NCBI RefSeq assembly: GCF_004027225.2
Contig: NW_022651108.1
Coordinates: 62,001 to 126,000 of the forward strand
Length of the DNA: 64,000 bases
Source: Strigops habroptila
Lineage: Eukaryota; Chordata; Aves; Psittaciformes; Psittacidae
Direction of reading: 5' to 3'
Below are positions 43,101 through 52,259 of the stretch, one piece after another (the stretch's first letter is position 1; each line of letters starts with the position of its first letter). Under the pieces are notes generated by a model. The model had not been told where the DNA came from, ran no database searches, and was given only the letters and a program-made list of their open reading frames with translations. The translations under genes were made by a program, and so were the position numbers.

Positions 43101-45786
43101 GGTGCAGGGGGGGATGAGGGGGGTTGGAGGTATACGGGGGGGTTAATGGGGGGTATTTGGGGGTCCAGGAGGGTGTGATGGGGATGTTTGGGGGTACAGG
43201 AGGAGGGGGTTCAGGGGTGGTTGGGGGGGTATTAGGGGGTACAAGGGAGTGATGGGGGTCCGGGGGGGTATTGGGGGGTACAGGGGTGTTTATGGGGGTG
43301 TTTGGGGGTGTTTATGGGGGCGTTTGGGGGTACTGGGGGGGTAATGGGGGGGTACAGGGGGGGTATTTGGGTGTCCAGAGGGGTGTGAATGGGGGTCCGG
43401 GGGTATTTGGGGGTACGAGGGAGTGATGGAGGTGTTCGGGGGTACAGGCGGATGATGTTGGGGGTCCGGGGGGGTATTTGGGGGTCCCGGGGAGGGGTAT
43501 TTTGGGGGCACATGGGGGTGCGGTGGGTCCGGTGGGTCCCGGGGGGGGGGGGGTGTTTGGGGGTCCCGGGGGGGTTGTTTGGGGTCCGGGAGGTGTTTGG
43601 GAGTCCCGGGGGGTGTTTGGGGTCCCGGGGGGGGGTGTTTGGGGGTCCCGGGTGGGGGTGTTTGGGGTCCGGGAGGTGTTTGGGGGTCCCGGGGGGGGTG
43701 TTTGGGGTCCCGGGAGGGGTGTTTGGGGTCCCGGGGGGGGTGTTTGGGGGTCCCGGGGGGGGGTGTTTGGGGGTCCCGGGGGCTGTTTGGGGGTCCCGGG
43801 GGGGGGTGTTTGGGGTCCGGGAGGTGTTTGGGGGTCCCGGGGGGGTGTTTGGGGTCCCGGGAGGGGTGTTTGGGGGTCCCAGCGGGGGGGGTGTTTGGGG
43901 GTCCCGGGGGCTGTTTGGGGGTCCCGGGGGGGGGGTGTTTGGGGTCCGGGAGGTGTTTGGGGGGCGCGGGGGGGTGTGTTTGGGGTCCCGGGGGGGGTGT
44001 TTGGGGTCCCGGGGGGGGGGTTTGGTGGTCCCGGCCGCGGCCGTGCCCTGAGGCGCGCTCCCGCAGCGGGCCCGGCGCAGTGCGCGGTGCTCAGCGGGTG
44101 CCACCACGGCCGCTGCGTGCGCGTCCCCGACGGCTTCACCTGCGACTGCGACCGCGGCTTCCGGCTCGACCCCGCGCGGCTCGACTGCGTGGGTGAGAGC
44201 GGGACCCCCGGGACCCCCCCGGCACCCCCCCATGGACCCCACATGGACCCCACATGGACCCCCCCATGGACTCCCCATGGACCCTCCCATAGACCCCCCC
44301 CATACACCCCCCATGGACCCCCCCATGGACACCCCATGGACCCCCCTATAGACCCCACATGGACACCCCATGGACCCCCCCATAGACCCCCACATGGACC
44401 CCCCCATGGATACCCCATGGAACACCCCCCATGGACCCCCACATAGAACCCCCCATGGACCCCGCATGGACCCCACATGCACCCCCCCATAGACCCCCCC
44501 ATAGACCCCCATGGACCCCACATGGACCCCCCCATGGACACCCCATGGACCCCCCCATAGACCCCCACATGGACCCCCCCATGCACCCCCCCATACACCC
44601 CACCATACACCCCCCATGGACCCCACATGGACCCCCCCATGGACCCCCCTATGGACACTCCCATAGACCCCCCCATGGACCCCCCATGGACACCCCCATA
44701 GACCCCCCCATGGACCCCTCCATAGACCCCCAATGGACCCCACATGGACCCCCCCATACACCCCCCATACACCCCCCCATAGACCCCCCTGGACCCCCCA
44801 TGGACCCCACATGGACACCCCATGGAACACCCCCATAGACCCCCCCATAGACACCCCATGGACCACATATGGACACCCCCAATGGAAACCCCCATATGGA
44901 CACCCCCCGGGACCACCCCCGAGACCCCCCCCATGGACCCCCCATGGAACACCCCCCATGGACACCCCCATATGGACTCCCACATGGACCCCACCATAGA
45001 CCCCACGTGGACTCCCCCATAGACCCCCCCCGTAGACCCCCCCATGGATACCCCCATGGACACCTCCACATGGACTCCCACATGGACAACCCCCCCCCAT
45101 GGACTCCCCCCCCCCGGGGCCCTCCCATGGACCCCCTCCATGGACCCCACATGGACCCCCCTCATGGACCCCTCCCCATAGACCACCCCCTCCGTATGGA
45201 CTCCCCCATGGACCCCCCCATGGACCCCTCCCCATAGACCACCCCCTCCGTATGGACTCCCCCATGGACCCCCCCATGGACCCCCCTGGGACCACCCCAA
45301 TGGACCCCCCCATGGACCCCCCCCATCGAAACCCCCCCATGAGACCCCACATGGAACCCCCACCCCCGCGACCACCCCCGAGACCCCCCCCCATGGACCC
45401 CCCCCCATAGACCCCCCCCCCTCCGTATAGACTCCCCCATGGACCCCAATGGACCCCACCATGGACCCTCCTGGGACCCCCCCATGGACCCCAAGGACCC
45501 CATCGGCTCCCCCATAGCACCCAGACCCCCCCCTTTGCCCCCCCCTTTACCCCCTTTGCCCCCCCCTTTTACCCCCTTTGCCCCCCCCCCTTTTACCCCC
45601 TTTGCCCCCCCCATAACCGGTTTCCCCCCCCCAGATGTGGACGAGTGCTCGGAGGGCGCCCCCTGCCGGCCCGGCCGCTGCCTCAACACCCCCGGCTCGT
45701 TCCGCTGCTTGTGCCCCCCCGGGCACGCGCCCGCGCCGCGCCCCCCCCCGCGCTGCGTGCCCGCGCCCCCCCCCTCCCGCGCATGA
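26587..45786 (+). CDS. LTBP4: Latent TGF-beta-binding protein 4, long form, 26 exons
   Basis: Secreted matrix protein of elastic fibres that handles latent TGF-beta. Exons: 26587-26831, 27868-28158, 28256-28482, 29246-29343, 29523-29585, 29697-29819, 31200-31364, 31519-31665, 31760-31963, 32045-32170, 33067-33192, 33268-33393, 34072-34191, 34301-34423, 34495-34620, 35758-35880, 35966-36097, 37296-37424, 37499-37786, 38324-38389, 39376-39504, 40087-40233, 40356-40508, 42093-42461, 44067-44192, 45635-45786. Most are phase 1-1. About 1,373 aa, against about 1,620 for human LTBP4L. Order: signal peptide, Cys-rich N-end, EGF, four 8-Cys (TB/hybrid) modules, calcium-binding EGF exons starting DVDEC/DIDEC/DINEC, final EGF. 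The end [11 protein letters not shown] matches human. Homopolymer runs at 26,800, 29,292, 42,148 and 42,233 disturb the frame by one base each (see findings). Confidence 0.95.
26900..27500. repeat. Minisatellite ggtccggtcccgattggggtg
   Basis: LTBP4 intron 1. Units of about 17-35 bp (gtccggtaacggaagggtcc, ggtcccgattggggggtcc). The rest of the intron (27,500-27,860) is G/C-run rich with a small ccccagcatgggg array at about 27,690-27,770. Confidence 0.9.
28256..31665 (+). CDS. LTBP4: LTBP4 first and second 8-Cys modules with intervening EGF
   Basis: Exon 28256-28482 encodes [20 protein letters not shown] and [13 protein letters not shown]. Exon 29246-29343 continues [16 protein letters not shown] and, after the G10 run, [13 protein letters not shown], completing module 1. 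Exon 29523-29585 encodes the second half of a split EGF linker ([13 protein letters not shown]). Exon 29697-29819 is a calcium-binding EGF ([20 protein letters not shown]). Exons 31200-31364 and 31519-31665 form module 2 ([54 protein letters not shown]). The acceptor at 31,199 was chosen because it restores CISQQVLSEA, matching human CISQHVISEA. Confidence 0.92.
28500..29200. repeat. Minisatellite gggtgatgggggggatat
   Basis: LTBP4 intron 3. About 35 units of 17-19 bp. The coding strand is strongly G-rich. Confidence 0.92.
29860..31170. repeat. GATGGG array then (GAT/GCT) trinucleotide array
   Basis: LTBP4 intron 6. From 29,860 to about 30,480 units of about 50 bp contain gggacgataacggggatggg. 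From 30,490 to 31,165 the array becomes gatgatgctgatggggatgg, with pure gat/gct triplet stretches, ending about 30 bp before the acceptor at 31,199. Confidence 0.92.
32045..37424 (+). CDS. LTBP4: LTBP4 calcium-binding EGF array
   Basis: Nine EGF exons (32045-32170, 33067-33192, 33268-33393, 34072-34191, 34301-34423, 34495-34620, 35758-35880, 35966-36097, 37296-37424), each phase 1-1 and each one EGF. All but the first ([15 protein letters not shown]) open with D-V/I-D/N-E-C. The consensus Asn hydroxylation/Gly pattern (for example [24 protein letters not shown]) supports calcium binding. Exons 33067-33192 and 33268-33393 share [15 protein letters not shown] and are separated by only 75 bp, which looks like a local exon duplication. 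From memory, human LTBP4 has several more EGFs here, so the bird array is shorter. Confidence 0.93.
32220..33060. repeat. 15-bp minisatellite catgcacccatctct
   Basis: LTBP4 intron 10, about 55 units of 15 bp or 12 bp (catgcacccatctc / catgcaccatct). It runs to within 10 bp of the acceptor at 33,066. Confidence 0.93.
33425..34015. repeat. Minisatellite ccatggggtcatcatg
   Basis: LTBP4 intron 12, about 38 units of 15-16 bp with gttacc/gtcgtc variants. Confidence 0.93.
34760..35745. repeat. CCCATATCCCCATGTCCC array
   Basis: LTBP4 intron 15. Hexamer-related tcccatatccccatgtccc repeats with larger duplicated blocks (near-identical stretches at about 34,880-34,995 and 35,240-35,370). Confidence 0.93.
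36225..37140. repeat. 31-bp minisatellite agaggaccagaaggaccatg
   Basis: LTBP4 intron 17. The 31-bp unit is completed by ccatggggtat (for example agaggaccag at 36,601 and 36,632). About 29 units. Confidence 0.93.
37499..40508 (+). CDS. LTBP4: LTBP4 third and fourth 8-Cys modules
   Basis: Exon 37499-37786 joins one EGF ([20 protein letters not shown]), a short Pro-rich linker and most of the third 8-Cys module ([28 protein letters not shown]) in a single exon. Exon 38324-38389 completes it ([11 protein letters not shown]). In LTBPs the third module is the one that can bond to the TGF-beta propeptide, and the longer C-x4-C spacing seen here (PASP) is kept as in human (RIQQ). EGF exons 39376-39504 and 40087-40233 follow, then 40356-40508 opens the fourth module ([37 protein letters not shown]). 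Confidence 0.92.
37900..38305. repeat. Minisatellite ggggcacgggcagggttggg
   Basis: LTBP4 intron 19, about 19-20 bp units, G-rich on the coding strand. Confidence 0.9.
38400..39345. repeat. 9-bp array cccattgcc
   Basis: LTBP4 intron 20, about 100 units of 9 bp (ccccattgc) with occasional 10- and 8-bp variants. Confidence 0.93.
39520..40080. repeat. AACCTGCCCC array
   Basis: LTBP4 intron 21, short units of 11-16 bp (aacctgccccc, aaccctgcacccc). Confidence 0.9.
40520..41830. repeat. Minisatellite acggcactgagcccccaaac
   Basis: LTBP4 intron 23. Units of about 20 and 29 bp built on cccccaaacacggcactgag, with a related caccccc/catac region from 41,640 to 41,830. The core resembles the last bases of the preceding exon (see findings). 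The rest of the intron to 42,092 holds poly-C/poly-G runs and no gene. Confidence 0.92.
42093..45786 (+). CDS. LTBP4: LTBP4 C-terminus: end of fourth 8-Cys module, Pro/Glu linker and last two EGFs
   Basis: Exon 42093-42461 starts [20 protein letters not shown], then a Pro/Tyr-rich linker and a run of about 14 glutamates. Inside it the human-like reading [16 protein letters not shown] lies one frame off its flanks, between C9 (42,148-42,156) and C11 (42,233-42,243). The total exon length keeps phase. Exon 44067-44192 is a non-calcium EGF ([18 protein letters not shown]). Exon 45635-45786 is the last EGF ([20 protein letters not shown]) and stop (45,784-45,786). Confidence 0.9.
42470..44040. 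repeat. G-rich minisatellites gggggtttgggggtac and gtttgggggtcccgg
   Basis: LTBP4 intron 24. From 42,470 to about 43,300 units of about 22-30 bp around tttgggggtacggggggtg. From about 43,560 to 44,035 units of about 20-25 bp around gtttgggggtcccggggggg. Confidence 0.93.
44215..45480. repeat. Minisatellite catggaccccacatggacccc
   Basis: LTBP4 intron 25. Units of about 11-22 bp (cccccccatggacaccc, catagacccccc). The last 140 bp before the acceptor are cccctttgccccc repeats. Confidence 0.93.
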
Positions 45787-46010
45787 GGACCCCCCCCCCA
45801 AACCCACCCCCCCTCCCCCCGGGCCTATTTATTGTGTGTTACAGAGAGGTTCTATAGAGATGAGCTGGGGGGGGGGGGACACACACCCCATCTGCACCCC
45901 CCCCCCCACCCCCAGCACAGGGCACGGGGGGGGGGGGGCACCCATGGGTGTCCCTGCGGGTGCTCGGGGGGGGGTGGGGGGCGTTGGGGACCCCCCACAC
46001 ACTTTTATAC

Positions 46011-46034
46011 AATAAAAGTTTTCTATAAAATAAA
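46011..46034 (+). promoter_or_regulatory. LTBP4: LTBP4 polyadenylation signals
   Basis: AATAAA at 46,011-46,016 and 46,029-46,034, about 230 bp past the LTBP4 stop. Confidence 0.85.
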
Positions 46035-46084
46035 GGTGTCTCGGGGGGGTTATTTCCCCCCCCCCCCCCCCCGTGTCTTTGGGG

Positions 46085-46735
46085 TGTATTTGGTACAAGA
46101 AGGACCCCCCATGGGACTGGGACCACCCCGTGGGATTGGGACCCCCCCATAGAAATGGGACCCTCCCATGGAACTGGGACCCCCCCATGGGACTGGGACC
46201 CCCCCATGGGACTGGGACTCCCCTATAGAACTGGGGCCCCCCCATGGGACTGGGACCCCCCCCATGGGACTGGGACCCCATCATAGAACTAGGACCCCTC
46301 ATAGAACTGGGACCCCCCATAGAACTGGGACTCCCCCATGGGACTGGGATCCCATCATGGGACTGGGACCCCCTCATAGAACTAGGACCCCCCATGGGAC
46401 TGGGCCCCCCCATAGAACTGGGACCCCCCCATAGAACTAGAACCCCCCATAGAATTGGGAGCCCCATGGGACTGGGATCCCATCATGGGACTGGGACCCC
46501 CTCATAGAACTGGGGCCCCCCATAGAACTAGGACTCCCCATGGGACTGGGCCCCCCCATAGAACTGGGACCCCCCCATAGAACTAGAACCCCCCATAGAA
46601 TTGGGAGCCCCATGGGACTGAGACCCCCCCATAGAACTGGGACCCCCCATAGAACTGGGACCCCCCCCATAGAACTGGGACCCCCCATGAGACTGGGACC
46701 CCCCCATAGAACTGGGACCCCATCATGGAACTGGT
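46085..46735. repeat. 18-bp minisatellite cccccatagaactgggac
   Basis: Intergenic between LTBP4 and PRX, about 35 units of 18-19 bp with catgggactgggac variants. Confidence 0.93.
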
Positions 46736-46828
46736 TGGGGGGGGGGCAGTGGGTGCTGCCGAATTCTTGCCCCCCCCCATCAATGGGCCCATTCAGGCGC
46801 CCACCCGCGCCTATGGGTGCTGTGGGAT

Positions 46829-46841
46829 CGCTGAGTCAGCA
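46829..46841 (+). promoter_or_regulatory. Maf-recognition-like / AP-1 site
   Basis: cgctgagtcagca differs from the palindromic Maf response element tgctgagtcagca by its first base and contains a perfect AP-1 TGAGTCA. It sits in a unique 130-bp island (46,738-46,880) between two repeat arrays upstream of PRX. Function is inference only. Confidence 0.35.
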
Positions 46842-46884
46842 CATTGCTGGGCTGCTTGGGGCAGGGCACACAGGACACCCAGGA

Positions 46885-47575
46885 GACTGGGCGCCCATGG
46901 GGTGCTATGGGGGTCCCCAGGGTGCTATGGGCGTCCTATGGGTGCTATGGGGGTCCCCAGTGTGCTTTAGGGGCCCAAACGGGGTGTTCTGTGAGTGCTA
47001 TGGGGTCCTATGGGTGCTGTGGGGGTCCAAACGGGGTGTTCTATGGGTGCTATGGGGGTCCAAACGGGGTGTTCTATGGGTGCTGTGGGTGCTATGGGGG
47101 TCCAAACGGGGTGTTCTATGGGTGCTATGGGGTCCTGTGGTGCTATGAGCGTCCAGAGGGGGTGTTCTATGGGTGCTATGAGGTCCTATAGGTGCTACAT
47201 GGGTTCTAAGGGTGCTACGGCATTCCCAGAGGTGCTTTAGGGGACCCATGGGACATCCTATGGGTGCTTTAGGGTGCTGAGGGTGTTATGGGGGTCCTAT
47301 GGGTGCTTTAGGGGTCCCTGGAGGGCATCCTATAGGTGCTTTAGGGGTCTTGAGGGTGTTATGGGGGTCCCAGGGGTGCTTTAGGGGTCCAATGGGGCAT
47401 CCTATGGGTGCTTTGGGGGTCCCAGGGGTGGTTTAGGGGTCCAATGAGGCATCCTATGGGTGCTTTAGTGGTCCCAGGAGGAGTCCTATGGGTGCCATGG
47501 GGATCCCAGGGGTGCTATGGGGCTCCCAGGGGTGTTTTAGGGGATCCTATGGGTGCAATGGGGGGGTCCCGGGGT
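46885..47575. repeat. Minisatellite gggtgctatgggggtcc
   Basis: Intergenic upstream of PRX. Units of about 16-32 bp (tatgggtgctatgggggtcc, aaacggggtgttc, tgctttaggggtcc). Confidence 0.9.
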
Positions 47576-47924
47576 GCCCCCCCCCCCCCGGAGCCCATCG
47601 CCACGGGCCGGTCCCGGCCTCCCACGGGGGGAGCTTTGTGCTGAGTGTCCCGAATTCCCGGCATTCCCATGGGATTGGGGGGGGACAGGCGGGACAAGGA
47701 ACCCCCTTGTCCGGGGGGTGCGGAGGTGGGGCCCAAAGGGGGGGTCCTGGGGGGGGGACACACACACAGGACACAGACACTTCCCAGCGGGACACGGGAG
47801 AGGGAAGGAGCCGGAGGTGGGGGGGGGCTGGGAGGGGAGGTTTTGGGGTACTGGGGGGGGGAAAAAGGGGGTCCCTCCCACTCTGGGAGACAAGAAACTT
47901 GGGGGGGCTGGGGGGCTGAAATGG

Positions 47925-48260
47925 GGTCCAGTGGAGGTTTGGGGGTGCAATGGGGGGCTGGGGGTCCAATGGACGTCTGGGGGTGCAATGGGAGGTCTGG
48001 GGGTGCAATGGGGGGTTTGGGGGTGCAATGGGGGTCTGGGGGTGCAATGGGAGGTCTGGGGGTGCAATGGGGGTCTGGGAGTGCAATGGGGGGGTCTGGG
48101 GGTGCAATGGGAGGTCTGGGGGTGCAATGGGGGTCTGGGGGTGCAATGGGGGGGTGGGGGTGCAATGGGGGGGTTGGGGGTGCAATGGGGGGGTTGGGGG
48201 TGCAATGGGGGTCTGGGGGTGCAATGGGGGGTCTGGGGGTGCAATGGGGGGGGTCTGCAT
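47925..48260. repeat. Minisatellite gggtctgggggtgcaatg
   Basis: About 17-18 bp units just before the first PRX exon I can support. The 350 bp before it (47,575-47,925) are GC-rich with no gene or clear promoter motif. Confidence 0.9.
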
Positions 48261-48326
48261 GTCTGTACCCCCATTACAGAGGCCGGAGGCGCCGGAGGCC
48301 CCCCCGGGACCCCCCAGTGCCACCCT

Positions 48327-51300
48327 ATGGAGGTGAGGGGCGGGGGGCGGTGAGGTTTGGGGGGGGGGGGGGCAGGGCCGGGTCCCACCTCCCCCCCCAC
48401 GCCCCCCCCCTGCCCCATAGGAGCTGCTGGAGGTGGAGGCGCCCGAGGCCGCGGGTTCGGGGCTGGCGGTGGCGCGGGACCGGCGCGGGCTCTACATCGC
48501 CAAAGCGCCGCGGGCGCTGCGCGTCCAGGCAGGTGCGCCAAGGGGGGGAGACACCCCAAATCCCACCTGGATGTGATGGGGGGGTCCCAAATCCCACCTG
48601 GATTTAAGGGGGAGATCCCAGGTCCCACCCGGATGTGAGGGGGGGGTCCCAAATCCCACCTGGATTTGATGGGGGGGTCCAAGATCCCACCCGGATGTGA
48701 TGGGGGGGTCCCGAATCCCACCTGGATTTAAGGGGGAGATCCCAAATCCCACCTGGATGTGATGGGGGGGTCCCAAATCCCACCTGGATGTGATGGGGGG
48801 GTCCCGAATCCCACCTGGATGTGATGGGGGTGTCCCAGATCCCACCCGGATGTGATGGGGGGGTCCCAAATCCCACTTGGATTTGATGGGGGGATCCCGA
48901 ATCCCACCTGGATGTGATGGGGGGTCCCAAATCCCACCCTGCTTTGAGAGGGGGCTCCCAAATCCCACCCTGCTTTGGTCCCAAAACACACGGGGGGGTC
49001 TCAAATCCCACCTGCCTTTGGGAGGGAGGTCCCCAGATCCCATCTGGATGCAATGGGGGTCCCAAAACCCACCCGGATTTGATGGGAGGGGGTCCCAAAT
49101 CCCACCTGCTTTGAGGGGGGGGTCCCCAATTCCATCTTGCTTTCACCCCAAAACACATCGGGGGGTCCCAAATCCCACCTGCCTTTGGGCGGGGTCCCCA
49201 AATCCCACCTGGATGTGTTGGGGGGGTCCCGAATCCCACTTGGATTTGATGGGGGGGGTCCCGAATCCCACCTGGATGTGATGGGGGGTCCGAACCCCGC
49301 CGCTCGGGGGGGGGGGGGACCCCGCTGCCGCCCGCAGGTGACCGTCTGGTGGGCGCCAGGATCTTCTTCGAGGGGGCCCCCCCCGAGGTGGTGGCGCGGC
49401 TGCTGGAGGGCGCCGGCGGCTGCCGGGTCTCGCTCTGCGTCCGCCGCCGGGCACCGGGCACCGGCACCGGCCCCGCGGGACACGGCGGGACGGGGACAGG
49501 GCTGGTAGGGCCCATGGGAGCGGGATGTGGGGTGCTGGGGGGGGCGGGATGGATGTGGGATGCTCAGGAGTCCCTATGGATGCAGAAGCAGGAGGTGGGA
49601 TGCTCGGGGAGGTCCCTCTGGATGCAGCAGGAGGGATGCGGGAGGACCGGAGGGTGACTATGGATGTGGGAGCAGGATCTGGGATCCGGGAGGGGGAGGT
49701 TCCTATGGATGTGGGGTGCTCGGGGGTCCCCATGGGTGCAGGATCATGGACATAGGATGGTCAGGAGTCGCTATGGACGCAGGAGCGGGATGAGGGATGC
49801 TCAGTGGTCCCTATGGATGCAGGAGCGGGATGCGGGATGCTCAGTGGTCCCTATGGACACAGGAGCGGGATACGGGATGCTCAGTGGTCCCTATGGGTGC
49901 AGGAGCGGGATGCGGGATGCTCGGTGGTCCCTATGGACGCAGGAGCGGGATACGGGATGCTCAGTGGTCCCTATGGACACAGGAGCGGGATGCGGGATGC
50001 TCGGTGGTCCCTATGGACAGAGGAGTGGGATGCGGGATGCTCAGTGGTCCCTATGGACACAGGAGCGGGATGCGGGATGCTCAGTGGTCCCTATGGACAC
50101 AGGAGCGGGATGCGGGATGCTCAGTGGTCCCTATGGACGCAGGAGCTGGATGCGGGATGCTCGGTGGTCCCTATGGACACAGGAGCGGGATACCATCTCC
50201 CATCTCCCCCCCACAGCCCATCCCCATCCTGACGCCGTCCAAGAAGCCGCCGGCTGCCCCGGCCGTGGAGTTGGCGCTTCCCAAACTTCCCAAGCTTGGG
50301 AAGAGCCGGAGCGCGGCCGAACCGGCCCCCCCGAGCCCTCCCGCCCCGGTGCCCGCACGGCCGCGGGCGGCGCCGCCCCGGTTAACGGTGAAGGAAGCGG
50401 CGGGCGGCAGAGCCCCGGCCATGGAGGAGCCGCCGGTTAAAGCGGAGCTCCCCGGTATCGCCCGGTTCCCGGCCGTGGAGGTGGCGGCCCCGAGGGTCAC
50501 CGTGGGGCTGAGCCTGCCCTGCGGGGCCCCGGCGGCCGCTGCCGCAGCCAAGGAACCGGCGCTGCGGCTGCCGCGGGTGGAGGTAGCGGTGCCGGGGCTG
50601 CCGGTACCGGAGCCTCAAAGCAAAGCGGGGGAAGGAGCCGCGTTCGGCGGCATCCGCGTCCCTTCCGTCGCCATCGCGGTGCCCAGCGCCGCCGTGGAGC
50701 TGGTGCCTAAAGCGGAGCCGCGGCTGGAGGCGAAGGCGCCGGTGCCGCGGCCGGAGCCGCCGCCGCCGCCGGTAGCCCCGGCTCGGTTGAGCCTCCTGGA
50801 GGCGGTGGTACCGGCGCTCGGGATCGCGGTGCCACGCGTTGATGTGGCGCTGGCGCTGCCGACCGGCGCTGCCGAAGGCGAAGCCGCGTCCCGGTTCGCC
50901 AAAGGGCTCCGGAAGCTCAGCCTGGAACCGGAGCCCGCGGCCCCGGGAGCCACCGGAGCCGCCAAACCCAAAGCCCCCAGATTCGCTCTGCCGCGGGTCG
51001 GGTTGGCTCTGGCCAAGCTCCGAACGGGCAGCGACGGGAACGGGCGGCCCCGGGCGCCCCCCGGCCCCACCGCGGCCGCCTTGGACCTGGCGCTGGGGCC
51101 GGTGGGTGCCGCCGGTACCGGGGTGAAGCTGAAGGTCCCCAAGTTGTCGCTGGCGCCGTTCGGGGCCGCGGCTGCGGGGGGCGGCCCGGGCCGCCGGCGC
51201 TCGCCTTCGCTTCCGAAGCTCCCCGCGGGGCCGGAGCTGGGGGTGAAGCTGCCGAAGTTCGGGGGCTCCAGCCCCGATATCCGAAGCGGGGGGGACCCCA

Positions 51301-51911
51301 AAGCGCTGCGGCGCGGGGGGAGCGCCGGGAGCCTGAGCGGCGCTGCGGCGGGGCCGGGGTCTCCCGGTGCGATCCGAGCGCTGCTGGCGCAAGGGCCGAG
51401 CCCCCGGTTCACCGTCCCCGCCGTGGGCTTCTCGGTGCCGGGGCAAGGGGAGGATGAGGGGAGCCGGAGGGTCGCGAAGGGCACCGGTGCGGCGCTGAAG
51501 GTGCCGGTGCTGGAGCTGGCACCGCCGGGGCTGGATGCGACGGAGGAGCCGGTACCGGGGCGCTGGGCAGGGCTTAAACTGCCCCGCTTCGGGGCCGGGG
51601 GGGAAGGCACCGGGAGGATGAGGATGGACGGCGGGAGGAAGAACATCTTCACCCTGGCGAAGAGCAAGGAGGAAGGAGAAGACCCCGGGGTGCTCAATGG
51701 GGAGGGCAAAGCCCGGCGCCGGCGCTGGGTGCCCAGGGTGGGCTTCTCCCCCCCGACCCCCCCCAGCCCCCAACCCAAGGGGGGCAGGCTGCGCATCCCC
51801 GATGTCGAGCTCTGCCCCCCGGGGCACCCCCAGCTCCATCTGGGGGGGGCCAGGAACGAGGGGACCCCCAAGTTCCCGCTGATGAGCCCCCCGCTCTGTG
51901 GTGAGCGGTGA
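48327..51911 (+). CDS. PRX: Periaxin, PDZ plus charged/hydrophobic repeat region, short form lacking the pentapeptide array
   Basis: Scaffold of myelinating Schwann cells. Exons: 48280-48332 (ATG at 48,327), 48421-48532, 49338-49504, 50217-51911. Total 659 aa, against about 1,460 for human. The PDZ-like part reads ELLEVEAPEAAGSGLAVARD, GLYIAKAPRALRVQ, then GDRLVGARIFFEG and CRVSLCVRRRAP. The latter aligns with human periaxin GDQLLSARVFFEN and VSFCLKRTVP. The large last exon has PAVELALPKLPKLGKSRS, RVEVAVPGLPVPEP, KLKVPKLSLAPFG and WVPRVGFSPPTP, the style of periaxin (human LRLPRVGFSQ). The human tandem PEVRLPEVQLPKV repeats are absent. The first two-codon exon is the least certain part. The frame is open upstream, so another start is possible. 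Confidence 0.88.
48540..49290. repeat. 31-bp minisatellite cccacctggatgtgatgggg
   Basis: PRX intron between the two PDZ exons. The 31-bp unit is completed by gggtcccaaat (for example cacctggatg at 48,781 and 48,812). Confidence 0.93.
49515..50205. repeat. 40-bp minisatellite aggagcgggatgcgggatgc
   Basis: PRX intron before the last exon. From 49,800 the unit is exactly 40 bp, completed by tcagtggtccctatggacac (aggag at 49,821, 49,861, 49,901). The first 280 bp are a more diverged version. Confidence 0.93.
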
Positions 51912-52154
51912 GGCCCCCCCCGGCATGGGGGGGGGCTTCGGGACCCCCTGAGCCAGCGGGGGGGCGCTGGGGGATCATCACTTGCTCCCCAAACCCTCTT
52001 TAACCCCCTTATTCCCCCCCCCCCCGAGTTCTAAATCCAGCTCTTTTGGGGGTGTTCGAAGCTTTTTGCCCGTGTTCCAGATGATGCTATTAACCGGGGG
52101 GGGGGGGGGGGCGGCAGCACCGGCCCCTCGGCCCCTTGCTCTTGGCTTGGCCAG

Positions 52155-52160
52155 AATAAA
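52155..52160 (+). promoter_or_regulatory. PRX: PRX polyadenylation signal
   Basis: AATAAA about 245 bp after the PRX stop, followed by a GT-rich stretch (catgtttggggggtcctggg) suited to cleavage. Confidence 0.85.
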
Positions 52161-52259
52161 GGTTAACCCCAAAACCAGCCCCGAGCATGTTTGGGGGGTC
52201 CTGGGGATGAGGTTTGGGGGGACCAGGGATGGGCTTTAGGGTGATGGGATGGGTTATGC

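Noticed and set aside
43232-45520. Minus-strand frame of about 760 codons of Gly/Met/Trp-rich repeats
   Set aside because: Translation of two LTBP4 intron arrays. No start context, domain or splice logic.
46085-48280. Search for NUMBL or other genes between LTBP4 and PRX
   Set aside because: Only minisatellites and a short unique island. No PTB-domain or other conserved exon is visible.
50382-51926. Antisense frame of more than 500 codons opposite the PRX last exon
   Set aside because: Shadow of a GC-rich coding exon. It is Arg/Pro/Gly-rich with no recognisable domain, and the sense frame has periaxin features and a following AATAAA.
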